From NCBI RefSeq assembly GCF_036785885.1, contig NC_092326.1:44097072-44161071 (forward strand): a stretch of 64,000 nucleotides of DNA, written 5' to 3'. The position numbers were made by a program, and so were the translations under genes. Under the pieces are notes generated by a model. That model was not told where the DNA came from. It searched no databases and worked only from the letters and a program-made list of their open reading frames with translations. The DNA is from Coffea arabica. Its lineage: Eukaryota > Streptophyta > Magnoliopsida > Gentianales > Rubiaceae. This document shows, one piece after another, positions 47,849 to 60,231 of this stretch (the stretch's first letter is position 1; every line of letters starts with the position of its first letter).

Positions 47849-49470
47849 TCAGTTTGTCATCAACTCCTTGGCAGTTTCGCATGCTATTACAACTTCCTAG
47901 ACAAGAAAGAAAGTAAAGAGTATAGCTTGCAGGGGTGGTGCTAATAAGTAATCGGACAAGTACTAGTAAGGATGGGATAAAAGAGGAAATGAAATTACTG
48001 GCACTTGCCTTCAACTTTGCATCAGCCGAAAAGGAGCATTTGGAGGTGATTGCGAGTCCCCGGTCCAACAGCCATCCGACTTGGAACCAAGTCTCTCCTT
48101 GCTCCTCTTCTTGATTTGATGAACACCAGAGTTGCTTTGGTAGCAGAATGAGGCTACTGCCGTCTCTCGACGCCGACAAAGGCACACTGTCATCATCATC
48201 CACCACAAGTTCTCGGAAATTCACCCTCTGACACAGCATTACAGATGCTAATAAGAATATGTCATCTGCTTGAAAACTGAAACGAAAGCTACAGACACAT
48301 ACACAGATACCAGCCAGCAAGGGTCAGTAGCAAAATTAATCTAACCTCCTCCTCCTCTCGGGAATTATCCGGTTGGAAGGTGGCAGTAGCCGGGAGGCCT
48401 TGCCACAAGCCTGTGACTTGACAACTTGTCAAGGCAGGAGTAGAAGCAAATGCAGAGTCTCGTATGGCACAACCACCCAGCTGCTCCCCATTTCTGAAGG
48501 GACCATACCACTGCTCGCAGAATACCTGGATTCCCTCCAATTGCATCATGTTGGTCGGCTCTCCTTGGTCGTCACCATCTTCCGCCGGTGGTTGCTGTTT
48601 TATCCGGACAGCCTGAATTATTCGCACCCGGGATTCCCTGTCTCGAGGGTGAATCAGGCAATGCTCCAACTCCAGCTGCACGAGCGATCCGCCATTCTCC
48701 TTGGGCCAAACAGCAACGTAACATCCATTGGATTGATAAGCAAAGGCGGTGGCGGCTGCCGGACGGGCAGCAGCAGCAGTAGCAAGAAGATTAATGTTCC
48801 TCTCAAGAAGGCTATATGTAGTGGCAGCATCAGCTTCGCAGCCAACGGTGGGGAGTAGCCTGATCAACTTGTACGTGAGTTGAGAATGAGTTGGGTGAGC
48901 CAGAGTGGGGCACTGAGTTTGCCAGTCGAAAACCTTCACCTCCCAGTCCCTGTAGGCTTGGGGGACTACTGATTCCGGCAATTCCATGGGTTCCCCATCC
49001 TTGCTAAAGTCTGCTCCATATCCATCCCATTCGCCGGAAACCTTCTCCGCAAATTCTGCCCAACCTGAAGAATTTGGTCCCAAATAGCAGTACAAGTTTT
49101 GTTTTTCGCATCAGATGGTACTACTGCCAGGAGTATTATTAATTGAGATGGCCTGGAAACAGATCCTTCAAAAAGTTCAAAAGTGTGTGTGTGTGTGTAT
49201 TAAAAGAAAAGGGAAGCACTCACTGGTGCCGATAGTGGTGGATGTTGAGTGAGACCGGGGCGTCTCCTCCGTGATGGCGGTCTTGGCATTTGCAGGCACA
49301 GCGAAGAATTTGAAGCGCGGAAATCTACAGGTGGCGTTGGAGGAGTGATGCCTGCGGTGGATAAAAAGGGTCTGACGAAGACTTGGGGAAGAAGAGGGAC
49401 AATTTTTTAGAGAAGCATTGAATGCCATGCGGAGGTGCCCGAAGACAGCTGTGTTAGCGCTTAAAGCCAT
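47849..49470 (-). CDS. predicted plastid-targeted protein of unknown function, 410 aa, 4 exons
   Basis: Exons (minus): 49224-49470, 48346-49064, 48009-48227, 47849-47896, together 1233 nt. The first about 60 residues are rich in Ser, Arg, Ala and His and poor in acidic residues (MALSANTAVFGHLR...), a typical chloroplast transit peptide. The mature part starts SWAEFAEKVSGEWDGYGADF and includes LPESVVPQAYRDWEVKVFDW, LLPTVGCEADAATTYS, an Ala-rich stretch, IQVFCEQWYGPFRNGEQLGG, LPKQLWCSSNQEEEQGETW and the C-terminus EVVIACETAKELMTN. I do not recognise the family; it looks like a conserved single-copy plant protein. Intron 3 has the donor AAG|GCAAGT, the classic GC-AG consensus, and using it is required to reach the final 16-codon exon in frame. 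Confidence 0.82.
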
Positions 49471-52177
49471 ACCATAACAACAAAGGAAGTGGCAGTTCTA
49501 GTAGTACCGTGTACACCGGCCGCAGCCCAGAGCAGCTAAGTCACACCAAGTCCGGTATCTCCACTCCAATCTCGGAAGCACTCTCCATCACCGCCCAACC
49601 ATTTCCGACCACTAACAGTAACCAGACGCAAGAAGATAAAAGGAGAATCCGTCACTACTTTCTTCTGTTCCCGTTTTTAATTTAAAATAATAATAATAAT
49701 AGTGTGCCACTCTTTTTCTTTATATACGGTGGGTGAAGGTGAGATAAAAAGTGATAATTAAAAATATAATAAAATTAATATGTTTACAATGCAAGTTAAA
49801 TAATATTTTAAAGAAAAAATTCCTATCCAATATTCACAATAATTCTTTCCTATTTTTCTTCACTTAATTTTGTTTTAATCAAATGTGTAAAATATAAAAT
49901 TAAATTAATATAAATAATTTTTTTTAAAAAATAAATGATAAGCGGGTGAGATGGACATCCGTTGGCGTGACTTTATTTAAGGTGAGGCAAATACGGTCAC
50001 AAAATGACTATTCTATGCGATTTGGGTCAACCAAATCGTGACGGGACCGCCCCTAACGGTGGGAAGCAAAAAGCAGCTGTATATGGGGCGTTCTTCTTTT
50101 AACTTTAGGAAGCGCTAGTCGTGGTCGTCGTCGGTGGCACCTCGCCGCCAAGATATAATAACCACCCCAGTGCTCCGGACGGAGAGGGGAAGGGGGGGAA
50201 TGCTGAATAATTGGGCAATAGAGCCATGTGCTTTTGTCACCACAATAGTACTAAATTATTTGTTGGGCACCCCGCCTTCGCCTATTTGGTTTTAGCTATT
50301 TCAACAGAACAGAAGTTTGGAGGATACCAGAGATTTGCATCACCGTCACGAGCATTAGTGGGGGGCACCGACACAACCGTCTCGCGGCCACCCCCAAGTC
50401 TTAAGTCGCCCCGTAGTAGCAGTTACTAGAGTTTTTTGTTTTTTGTCAAAATAACACTCTTTTTAAAAAAAATATTTTCAATGTGTTTCGCTTTCAAATT
50501 TTATTCCCAAATTGATATTATTGTTGCCACCTAATTACACTGATTGTCACGTAGGATAACAAGAAAGGAAAACTTTAATCTAGTTTTCCAATAAAAACTA
50601 AAAATTTAAACTATTTTATTATAGAGGCACAGGAAAATTGCATAATTTTGATAATTTCCTTATAATTATTTAAAATAAAATTTACCATTATTGACCTTGC
50701 TATTATTACTCTCTGCAAATTTTTTTAAATGTATCAATCTTATTGCATACATTTTTTCAAAAATAAACTTGCAAAATACAAAAATTGCAATGAACATCAT
50801 AAGCAATGACAAGAAAAAGTTACAAAAACTTCAAGGCTATCATATTTGTTTATGTTATGCTTTCTACTCCTTAAAAAGAACTTTTACAAAAAGTAATCAA
50901 ACTATTGCAATTAAGATAATGCTAAAGTTTCTCGTAAGTAACACAAGCCATTAATTGATGTTGAATAAATGTGCAAAAAATACTTCAAGTATAGGAGATT
51001 ATTTGATTATGTGATAGAGAGGCAATACAAATGAACATGCTTATATTGAGAATGAATTTATGTTGTTACGTAGTTTTCCTCTAAGACATTTTATAAAACA
51101 CACGGTGTGAAAAATCATTTGTTAAAGCAATTAGCATTCAAAATTTTTTGAAGGCCATAGGAATGTTCCAAAAACTGCACAATAGAATAATCTTCATTTA
51201 CCTTGAAATTATTAATTCGAGGAGAATATTTTCATCTACAGATACAATATCAGGAATGATAATGAAGTTTTAGATGTTAATATAAATATTGGCTTTTAAC
51301 AATTACATTTGACAAGGAAAAATAACGAAAGGACACAAAATAATAAAGGAAAAAAAGTGAAAAGGTTCAAAGAGAGGATCTGGAAGATATTAGTTGGAAA
51401 AGAGAGATAGAATATGCTTATCTCTTTATCCTACCACACATGCAACCTATACGGAAAAAAAAATTTTATCAAAGTAATAAATTTTAAAATTAAATTATTT
51501 TGTATATGTTTTAAAAAAAGAGTTATTTTCGCAATAAACTCGTAGTTACTATGTATGTATATTTTACGCTCCCTCTCCACATTCCACTCCGACGTCTGGC
51601 GCGCAAGCAATCATCGAGAGAGAGAGCGCCAGCCAGAAAAGAAACGTAAAGCGAGCTGCAACATTGATCGGTAAATACTAGTAGTAGTAATGAAACTGGC
51701 GGTTAACCACCAAAAAACTGAGAGAATCACCACAGACAGAGAGATGGAGATGGAGGTGGAAACATCAAGTAAAAGAAGATCTTGGATGAAATAAACAAAT
51801 GATCATCGCCACCAGTGACGAAAGTTACAAATAACAAAATGGAATGAATAATCACAACGTATGTAGTAGTGTTGCCCTCATCCACATATCCCTGATCAGC
51901 ACCCCATTCCAAAACCATCAATTACCAACAAATTGTACTTACATACTTTATAGCAGGCGGAGAGTAGTAGTTGCAGCAGCAAATGAATCGAAAACTTCCG
52001 ATGGCAAACCAGAGAAAAATATCTTTCATTCAGCTTGGAGTGGGGGAGGGGGGTGGGGGTGGGGTGACGGCGGCGGATGGCTTTCTTGATTTTGGGGAGG
52101 AATGGAGCAATACAATAGGCAAAAGCAAAATGCAGCAGCTGTAGTTTAGTTTCCATATACCGAACTCGTACTACTTA
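49471..52177. other. gene-free spacer
   Basis: Left part must contain the promoter of the plastid-protein gene. 49690-49930 and 50440-51540 are AT-rich with no coding signal. GC-richer pieces at 50040-50430 yield short open frames without recognisable protein. 51735-52177 is likely the 3' UTR of the following minus-strand gene. No transposon ends identified. Confidence 0.45.
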
Positions 52178-52831
52178 CTAGTACTGGGTGGTTGTAAGTG
52201 GGACCCGGTCGAAATTCTTGGAGGAGGAACCGTAACGGATGGTTTGAGGAAGCCCCGCGTTGTCGGAAGAACCTACGAGCTTTCCCAGTTCAGACTTGAC
52301 CTTGTAGAAGATGTGCCTCCAGCTGCCCTTGCTCTGCCTACCCAGGGCAGCACTTTCTGCCTCGTTCATCTCCAGATCTTTTGCGAAGGTGGGCTTCCTG
52401 GACAAGATCCACCCCCATCCCCACTCCCACCATTTCCTTATTATGGAATCCCCTCCTCCTCCTCCATACTGATGATGGTGATCTGCTGTCCCCATGGAGG
52501 ACGTAGATTTGGATCGGCGAAATGCCCCGGCCCATGATGACGACCAGCGATAAGAGGAGGGGGAGGAGGAGGAGGAGATCATCATCATCATGGCGGACGA
52601 CGACGGTTGTAGCTGCATCTGCATCTTGAGGGACAGGGAGGAGAGTCTCTTGCGAATGCCGCCTCCGCCACTCAATGGCCCACTTTCACTTTGTACTTCA
52701 TTATTACTGCTGCTACTATTGCGGTTGTGCTTGGTATATTTAACGACGTTGGAGTCTGCGGGGCGGTGTGACAGAGGAAGGCCCTGCTGCCGCTGCTTGT
52801 TCTGTTGAAAGCTTTGAAATAGAGATCCCAT
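52178..52831 (-). CDS. plant-specific basic protein of unknown function, 217 aa, single exon
   Basis: Uninterrupted frame from MGSLFQSFQQNKQRQQG to a stop. Low-complexity Ser-, Met- and Gly-rich segments in the first 125 residues surround an RKRLSSLSLKMQMQL stretch. The C-terminal half looks folded: KWWEWGWGWILSRKPTFAKD, LEMNEAESAALG, SWRHIFYKVKSELGKLVGS. That Trp-rich block is the kind of motif found in small families of uncharacterised plant proteins; no function is known to me. Position between CPK and the nucleotide-sugar transporter corresponds to that of At4g35320/At2g17300, also of unknown function, but that link is positional only. The second residue is Gly, so N-myristoylation is possible. 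Confidence 0.75.
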   Translation of the reverse strand: MGSLFQSFQQNKQRQQGLPLSHRPADSNVVKYTKHNRNSSSSNNEVQSESGPLSGGGGIRKRLSSLSLKMQMQLQPSSSAMMMMISSSSSPSSYRWSSSWAGAFRRSKSTSSMGTADHHHQYGGGGGDSIIRKWWEWGWGWILSRKPTFAKDLEMNEAESAALGRQSKGSWRHIFYKVKSELGKLVGSSDNAGLPQTIRYGSSSKNFDRVPLTTTQY

Positions 52832-54191
52832 GTCGATTCCCTCCTTAGCTACTCCTAACCTTAAGCTTTAGCTGCTGCTGTTGCCACCGACCAAAACTAA
52901 GATCTGGGTTTCGGCCCGGAAAGAACCTGGACAACTATTATAGCTACGCCACGGCAAAATCGAGTCTATTCTTGAAACACAACAAATAATGCAACGCAGA
53001 GAGAGAGAGAGAGAGAGAGAGCACAGGTACACAACACAACACGGCTCAAAAACAAGAGGATCGATCGATCGACAAAAAGGGCGGTGAGCTGTAGCAGTCA
53101 CAGCGGTCATCCAGCCTGTTTTATTCGCGGTTTTTAGGATGTTAGATGCTGGCGTGGGTCACCCCTGACTTTAACTTTTCGTTCTTATTTTTGTTTTTTT
53201 TTTTATTTTTAAAAACACGCTAACACCGGCACTTCCCACTCCAAAAAAAACATTTTTTTTAATTATATTATACAGTTTATCCCCCCTAATTATGTGAACC
53301 TTGAAGGGCCAAGGTGAAAAAAGAGATGAATTTAAGGGAGTTTATTGGAATTAAACCTTCATTCTAACAGCTTTTTATTACGCCAAACAAGATGGACGCC
53401 CTCCATTATTTTTTGCTAATGAGAAATAGGGTGTTTAAAAAGTAACTAATCATTTTTTGAAAAAAATTATTTATTATAGCATGTTAGTTTAGTGCATGTG
53501 AAATTAAAAAATAGTTAAAAAATATGAGTAAATTTTATATATATTGACGATATATTATTACAATTGGATATATGACATATATGCAATATTTGAGTTTTAA
53601 ATTCAAATTTGAATTATGTGTCATGTATCTAATGGTAAAAATGTATATGCTATCAATGTATAGAAGATTAATCTAAAAAATATATTTAAATAATGGTCTA
53701 AAAACGTTTTCAAGTAACGAAATGCCCAAACACTCTACAGTTAGAAATGAGTAAATATTCATATGCCAGTTTAAAATTCAGTAAAATTATACTACTACTA
53801 GTTAAAATTTAGAGAATTTATTTATTTATTTTTTTTTTAAAAAAAGGTTAACCCGTAAGTGTGTTTGGACAGGAGATTATTTGCTTAAATATATTTACTT
53901 ACATCATCATTATAATTTTTAATAAAATTTTTTATCTTTTCAATTATCTTTTTTTATCTCGGTTATACCACGTCACAAAAAGTAAAAAGAAAGAGGAGAG
54001 TGAAGGTGGTAAGTCGGAAAGAAAGGATTAAGGATCTGCCGGTGCTGCTGTGACCACTGGGGGATTTGATTTGAGTGAAAATTACTACTCTGTCTTGAGA
54101 AATAAATTGGTGGACGACGGCAGACAATCGTCGATTCCATACATTCACGTCTCTGATGCCCGGACCCGTTATGCTGCTGGATATTTAGCAA
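52832..54191. other. bidirectional promoter region between the 217-aa gene and the transporter gene
   Basis: The two genes diverge here. Contains a GA microsatellite (52999-53022), AT-rich sequence with a possible MITE remnant (about 53428-53745, ending CCCAAACACTC) and a second GTGTTTGGACAGG piece at 53861. The transporter leader probably lies in 53990-54191. No other gene seen. Confidence 0.45.
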
Positions 54192-57100
54192 ATGGAGTAC
54201 AGAAGAATCAAGGATCTGCAGGTTTGGGCATCCCCAACCAAAAGAATTAACTATAGAAACAAAACCCTAATTTCCATCGCCATTCACTCGATCGACATTT
54301 CTTTCGTTGCTTTCGGTTTCCCCAATTTTTGGTTGTCGATTCCTTTCTTGATTTATTTTTATTTTCTAGTCGATTAGTTCTTCGACCATCCAGCATTATC
54401 ATTAGTCTGTCCTCGTTTTACTTGTGATTCAGCTTCTTCAACTTTCGGATTTTACCTCTCTTCTCTCCCAAATATGCTTCTTCTTATCATTTTTACTTCC
54501 TGATTGTTTATTCCTTCCTTCCGCTCGCGTAGTAACCGATTACTATAATTTTGCCATCAGGACAAAGCTGGAGAGGAAGTTCATTCTCACAACAATGATG
54601 AAGATATCGAGAGCTTGCGTGGTTCCAAATCCGATTCTATCTCTACTGGTCAAATTTCTTCCCCACTTCCTCCCTCCCTTTGTCCACAAGTTTCAATGCC
54701 TCGCACTCTCTTTTGTTTCGGCCTCTATTGTTTTCTTTTCTAATAATTCAATCAATAATTCCTCTATTGATTTAAACAGGCGCCGGCCAACTATCAAAGT
54801 GGAAACGCAAGTCAGTAGCTCGCCTGATCTTCTTGTTTTCTTTTCTTGTTGTTGAAGTCTTCCCATTTTCTCACTGATGATTATATTAGGTCAATTGTAA
54901 CACTTGCGTTGACTGTCCTTACGAGTTCACAAGCTATACTCATTGTCTGGTCCAAAAGAGCTGGAAAGTACGAGTACAGTGTTACCACTGCCAATTTTCT
55001 GGTGAGGAAACCATAAGGCATCTGCTATCCTGTCACTAACCCATGAAAATAATTCAGCCTTTTTCGTGCTTGCCTTTTTTTTTTTTTTGGTATTCATTTC
55101 TTTTACCTTATGTGCTGGGAAAGAATTTCAGAATTCTACCTAAATTTCTTCCTTTTTTCTTTTCCAATTAGGTAGAGGCCTTAAAGTGTGCATTATCACT
55201 TGCAGCCTTGGCAAGAATCTGGAGAAATGAAGGTGTTACTGATGATAACAGGTTTCTTTTTCCCTGACTTCCTTTTGATGTACCATGTGTGGTAGATATA
55301 CATCAGCATGTTCCTTTTCCTTCTGGAACTTGTAATTGCCCCATGCAAAACTGAGCAGCTTGGCTTGGAGGGATCAAATAACAACCACATAAGTGAATGT
55401 GCAAGTTTATAAGTTTTTTATACCCTAAACTTGGCTTTTGGGGAATAGCAATTATGGAAGGGTTAAATCTCTTAAAATTTCTGTTTCTGCACTGTTAAAT
55501 GATCTTCTGAATGCAAGTCTCGTGACTTTCCATCTAGAGAAAAATTCAGTAATCAAAACTTTTTGACTTTTATTTTTATAAATAGTTTAGAAATTCCTAT
55601 CAAGTGCACAGGTTTACTGGCTTCCTTCTGTATGAGTCTTATGTAAGTGAATTCCTTTGTTTGTTTGTTTTTTTTTCATTTTTTCTAAATTAAATATACC
55701 ACATCTTGTTGTTGTGTTTGAACTTTGTTAATCTTATGCTGTTTGTTCTGATTTACATTTGTAATTTAATGAATACATTGTTTGTCTGTCATCATCGTGT
55801 TTACTCTTCCGCGATTAGGTTGAGTACAACACTGGATGAAGTTAGTGTTTACCCTATTCCTGCTGCTCTTTACCTCATCAAGAATTTATTACAGGCAGGT
55901 TTCAATAATTTTTTCTTATAGGTTTGGCTTTGTAGCTCTTGGATGTTCTTTTGCTTAAACATGAATCTGTCTTGCAGTATTACATCTTTGCATATGTTGA
56001 TGCTCCGGGATATCAGATATTGAAGAATTTTAACATTATCAGCACCGGTGTATTGTATCGAATTATTCTGAAGAAAAAGTAAGTCCTTCCATCACTTTGG
56101 AGATAGAAAGTGTTGAAAGTTTTCATGGGGAAAGTATGGATAGCAATACCTCAGGAGACTGAAAAGCGTCATCTTTTGGTTTGTCCATGTGATTGTTTTT
56201 TCTACCATGGACATATTAGCTGGACTTATGAATATCTGTGTTGCAATGAAGAAACTCGGCAAACGTGTTCTGGAACAAGTTAAGATTATCCTAAACCTAA
56301 ATTTGTACAGGTTGTTGCTGAGAACATGAAAATGCATTATTTTTTTATTTCTTTTTTCCCCCTTCTATTGACATATCTGGGGACCTTGTGAATATTGATG
56401 GGGGAAATGGAAAAACCTTAGCAAATGAGTTCTGGAACAAAGTTCACAAGATATTTTGTTGACCTCTTAATGATGTCTTCTATGCATGTCTCTGGTGATT
56501 TAACTTCTTTTTATTAGGGAGTAGTTGAACCAGAGTTCTTCTTTTTTCCTTTTTCCTTTTGTCACATAAGTTATTCAATTTGACCGGATTCTGGGATTTC
56601 TTTAATCAGTAATCTTCATTGATTTATTCAGGCTAAGTGAGACTCAGTGGGCTGCTTTTGTCTTATTGTGTGCTGGGTGCACAACTGCACAACTTAATCC
56701 TAGGTAAGTGCCAATAGCCAGTAGGAAGAGATAAATGTCTTTTGCTTTCTCATTTTGCTCTACTACTGTTCTCCTTCTTCTGTTTTGGAGTAAATCGAAT
56801 TTTTCTTATTTATTTGCAGTCTCCTTAGAGTATGACCTTGTTTGTGCAGCTCTGACCATGTTCTTCAAACTCCCTTTCAAGGTTGGCTCATGGCCATTGT
56901 AAGTTGCTGTTATTGAACACCAGGATTCAACTAAAGGATGAAAAGCTTACTAAAATTTTCATGCTTTGTAATGTGACCATGAATGGCTCTTTTCAGGTTA
57001 TGGCTCTTCTTAGTGGTTTTGCTGGAGTGTACACAGAGGTAGTGTTGCTGGCATTTTTTTTGGGGGGGGTGCTAAATGGTTCTTTCAAACTGTACTTTTG

Positions 57101-59539
57101 CTTATTTGAAACAGTTTATCATTTGCATGAGGGGATTGATTCTAGTAAATGATCAATTTCTGAAGATTTCTAAGTGCCTGGCAAGAATAATCAAAACCAA
57201 AACAAGGGAGTGGAGTTTACCTTACTTATAAGTTTGAATTTCTTGCAGTCTATCATTAAAAAACGACCTTCAAGGAACATCAATGTGCAGAACTTCTGGT
57301 TGTATGTCTTTGGAATGGTCTTCAATGCTATTGCAATACTGGTTCAAGATTTTGATGCAGTGGCTAACAAGTATTGTCCTTTGTTCTGCATTTCTCATCT
57401 TTTACCTTGATGTTCACTTAGTGAATGCCTGATGAGTAGATATGGTATTATTTATGTAACTTGGAAGCATAATCATATTGAAAAAGAGCATCCTCATCAT
57501 TGAAAATAGATGGCTCTTCTCTTGTTTGGATATTTGGAATTCATAAGTTTTCCTTCAGAAGAAAAAAATTGTCCATTTTTTGTTTAGTGGAAATGGTGCA
57601 TCTCAAAAAGTAAGGGCTTTTGTTTTTTATAATGTAAAAGTAAGAAGTGGTTTTAATATGTAATAATCACTGGATATTTGACTTTTGAGGACATTGTACA
57701 TAAATGTCTTTTATAATTACATTAATAATTCGTGTTTCTCCTTGTGCCTCTTTTACAGGGGATTCTTTCATGGATATTCATTAATTACAGTTCTCATGAT
57801 TCTCAACCATGCACTCAGGTATCTCACATTGCTCTAAACTTTCTCTGGACTTTATTGATGTATGTTGTTGTTGTGTATGATGTAAACAATTAGGGAGTGT
57901 AGGATGAAATAGTAGTTTAGAAAATAGAGGTTTTTGTTGGCTGAACTTTTTCTGCATTTTAATGGGTTATGTTTGTTTTGGTAACCGAATCGCTTGTCAG
58001 CTAAAAGTAATTGCTTGCTTAGATGTGTCTGCATAGGCTTGAATAGGTGGGCATCTGATTCTGGAAAAGGAAACTAATGTCATCGTAGACTTTAACATAA
58101 CCATAAACTTTTGGCATTCTGTTTCTGTTTTTAGTTTTTGATCAGAAGCAATGATTTACTTTGTCTTGGCCTTCTATATTTGTTACCTAGGATTTGTTTT
58201 CTTCGTCAATGTATAATAATGTTTTGTAATCCTCTTCTTCTACAAGTCAAACTAAGAATAGTGCTTAAGCCTGTTGTTCTTGAGCATTTAATGGACAAGT
58301 TGGGGGCACGGAGTGTAAGATTGAAAATTGTTTGTTGTGGACAATGATGGCTGCTTATTAAATTCACCAAGTTTTTATATGACCTGATTCAGTTCATGAA
58401 TTTTGAAGCAGGTCATTTTCAATGTTCAGAAGTTCATCTTCTTCTGTTTTTATTTATAATTAACTTCTGCTATATTTAATTGTTTGATTACGTATGTGTA
58501 CCATTCACTAATTGACTATTTACCATGTAGTGGAATTGCTGTGTCAATGGTCATGAAATATGCGGACAACATCGTGAAGGTAGATAACTGAATTGCACAA
58601 TATATTTTTCTTGGAAATTGCATATGAGTATGTTTGCCAAGGATGTGCTTTTATATGAATTATGTTGGAGGTAATTTGCTGAGACGAAAATCTTGGTTGA
58701 AGAATGAAACACAGTTATGTCTGCATTAGGGGAAACATAAATTTGTGATGGGTGTTTACCAGAATATGCTTTGTTTTCCTGCGAAGTCAAGTTCTTTCTG
58801 GTGCTTGACAATAAACATTTGGAATGGAGATTTTGAGAATAAATTTCATCTCAATTGAGTCAGTTGTCTAAGATCAGGATGAGTATTTATGCATGACCTG
58901 CAGAAATCTTGTTTCGTTCTGTCATTTAAAAGCATACCCAGTCTTTTAATTGATGGAAAAACTACAGCCTATAGAGGAAAATGTTAACGTAACAAGGCCA
59001 TTTGTATTGCTTAGTATGCCTGTGTGTTAATAGTAATGTGTCTATCCGATCAATCATGGAAGCTTTACACTGGAAAGTCTCGAGTTCTTCTAGGAAGGGC
59101 ATTTCCCATACTGCTTGGCATCAGGATCATTAGTCTGTTTGATGCTGCTGCTGGCCAAGTCTTGAAAGTTTACAAGCGGACTGTTTAAACATATTTCAAA
59201 TCATACCTAGCCTCTATCTACATTGAATATATTTGATTTCCGTTTTATGATTTCTGACATATCTTTGGCAGGTTTATGCTACTTCAGTTGCAATGCTGCT
59301 AACAGCAATTGTGTCTGTATTTTTATTTGGATTTCATCTCTCCCTTGCATTCTTTCTTGGTTCCATGTAAGATCCTGATTCAACCTATGCAATTCACTTG
59401 CATTTCATCTCTAGATTCTGATTCAACTTGTGCAATTCACTTGCATTGCGAGCATTACTAATGAATTTCCTGTGCTTGCAGTGTTGTTTCTGTCTCAATA
59501 TATTTGCATTCTGTTGGGAAGGTCCAGCGGCAGCAATGA
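54192..59539 (+). CDS. CMP-sialic-acid-transporter-like nucleotide-sugar transporter, 354 aa, 15 exons
   Basis: Golgi membrane antiporter of the NST/triose-phosphate superfamily; plants lack clear sialylation, so the substrate may be CMP-Kdo or another nucleotide sugar. Exons: 54192-54221, 54561-54648, 54780-54810, 54890-55001, 55172-55251, 55819-55894, 55978-56078, 56632-56703, 56850-56898, 56997-57038, 57249-57370, 57759-57818, 58531-58579, 59272-59366, 59482-59539 (1065 nt). The start MEYRRIKD is diagnostic of the At4g35335 (CMP-SiaT4) group. Blocks: LTSSQAILIVWSKRAGKYEY, IPAALYLIKNLLQYYIFAYV, GYQILKNFNIISTGVLYRII, ALLSGFAGVYTE, IIKKRPSRNINVQNFWLY, VMKYADNIVKVYATSVAMLL. About ten hydrophobic segments. 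Intron 6 has donor CAG|GCAGGT (GC-AG); the GT four bases later would break the frame. Confidence 0.93.
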
Positions 59540-59823
59540 TTTTCACCTTCTTGGTCTATCATTTTGAGCTCTTGTTTAGGAGCTAACGCATTTTTTTTTT
59601 TTAAGTTATTTAGTTACCAATCAGATAGCATCCATCGAACTTCAATTTTGGTTTTGCATTTTTGTTTAGATTTGTATTTTGATGCTTTTATCATTTACTG
59701 AAATCGTTTTGGAGAGGCCTCCATCCGCTACTTTGTGCTTGATTGGTACGAGTTGCAAGCATTTGATCGTGTTACCCTTTGTCCTTGAAGAATTGGGTGC
59801 GCGGAACTCAGGAGCCAAATTAG

Positions 59824-60090
59824 ATGGCAGTTGAAAAATATATTCCAACAGGAAAGCCTGTGAATGTTTTTAAGCTTGGGTTAGTAGTATTTATATCCTT
59901 GAGCGCAAGCAACTCGCAATTCATGAAGGCCGTATTGAGCAACCCACAATTTGCAAAATATAAAAACAACCCATTCTGTTATCATGCTTGCACGACCATG
60001 GCCACATTTGCAGGCACGAAACTGCTTGCATCTAAAGTACGAAATCTCGTCCTACCATATTTAGGAGTACACTATCGGGAAGCACTCTAG
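59824..60090 (+). CDS. uncharacterised 88-aa open frame downstream of the transporter
   Basis: Starts MAVEKYIPTGKPVNVFKLG and is free of stops for 88 codons; it contains one hydrophobic segment (LGLVVFISLSA) and a C-terminal basic/hydrophobic part. It begins 285 bp after the transporter stop, in what would be 3' UTR or intergenic DNA, and ends 140 bp before the 3' end of the convergent DUF89 gene. I recognise no family. It could be a small gene, a retained fragment of a pseudogene or chance. Confidence 0.3.
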   Translation: MAVEKYIPTGKPVNVFKLGLVVFISLSASNSQFMKAVLSNPQFAKYKNNPFCYHACTTMATFAGTKLLASKVRNLVLPYLGVHYREAL

Positions 60091-60231
60091 GGCTTATATA
60101 TTTCTTTTCCTTGACTCTTGTTTTTGTGTTTTTTTTGGGGTAGGAAAGGGAGAGAAGGGGGAAGTAATATGATCATCTGTGCATGTTTGTGAACCAAAAT
60201 AATATGGAACTACACGGACAAGAATATGTTA

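Noticed and set aside
48373-48858. 161-aa plus-strand open frame
   Set aside because: It is antisense to exon 2 of the plastid-protein gene, whose frame and splice phases are consistent over 410 codons.
50211-50429. 72-aa open frame starting MGNRAMCF
   Set aside because: Short, no homology recognised, in a gene-free spacer; the MGN start is probably coincidental.
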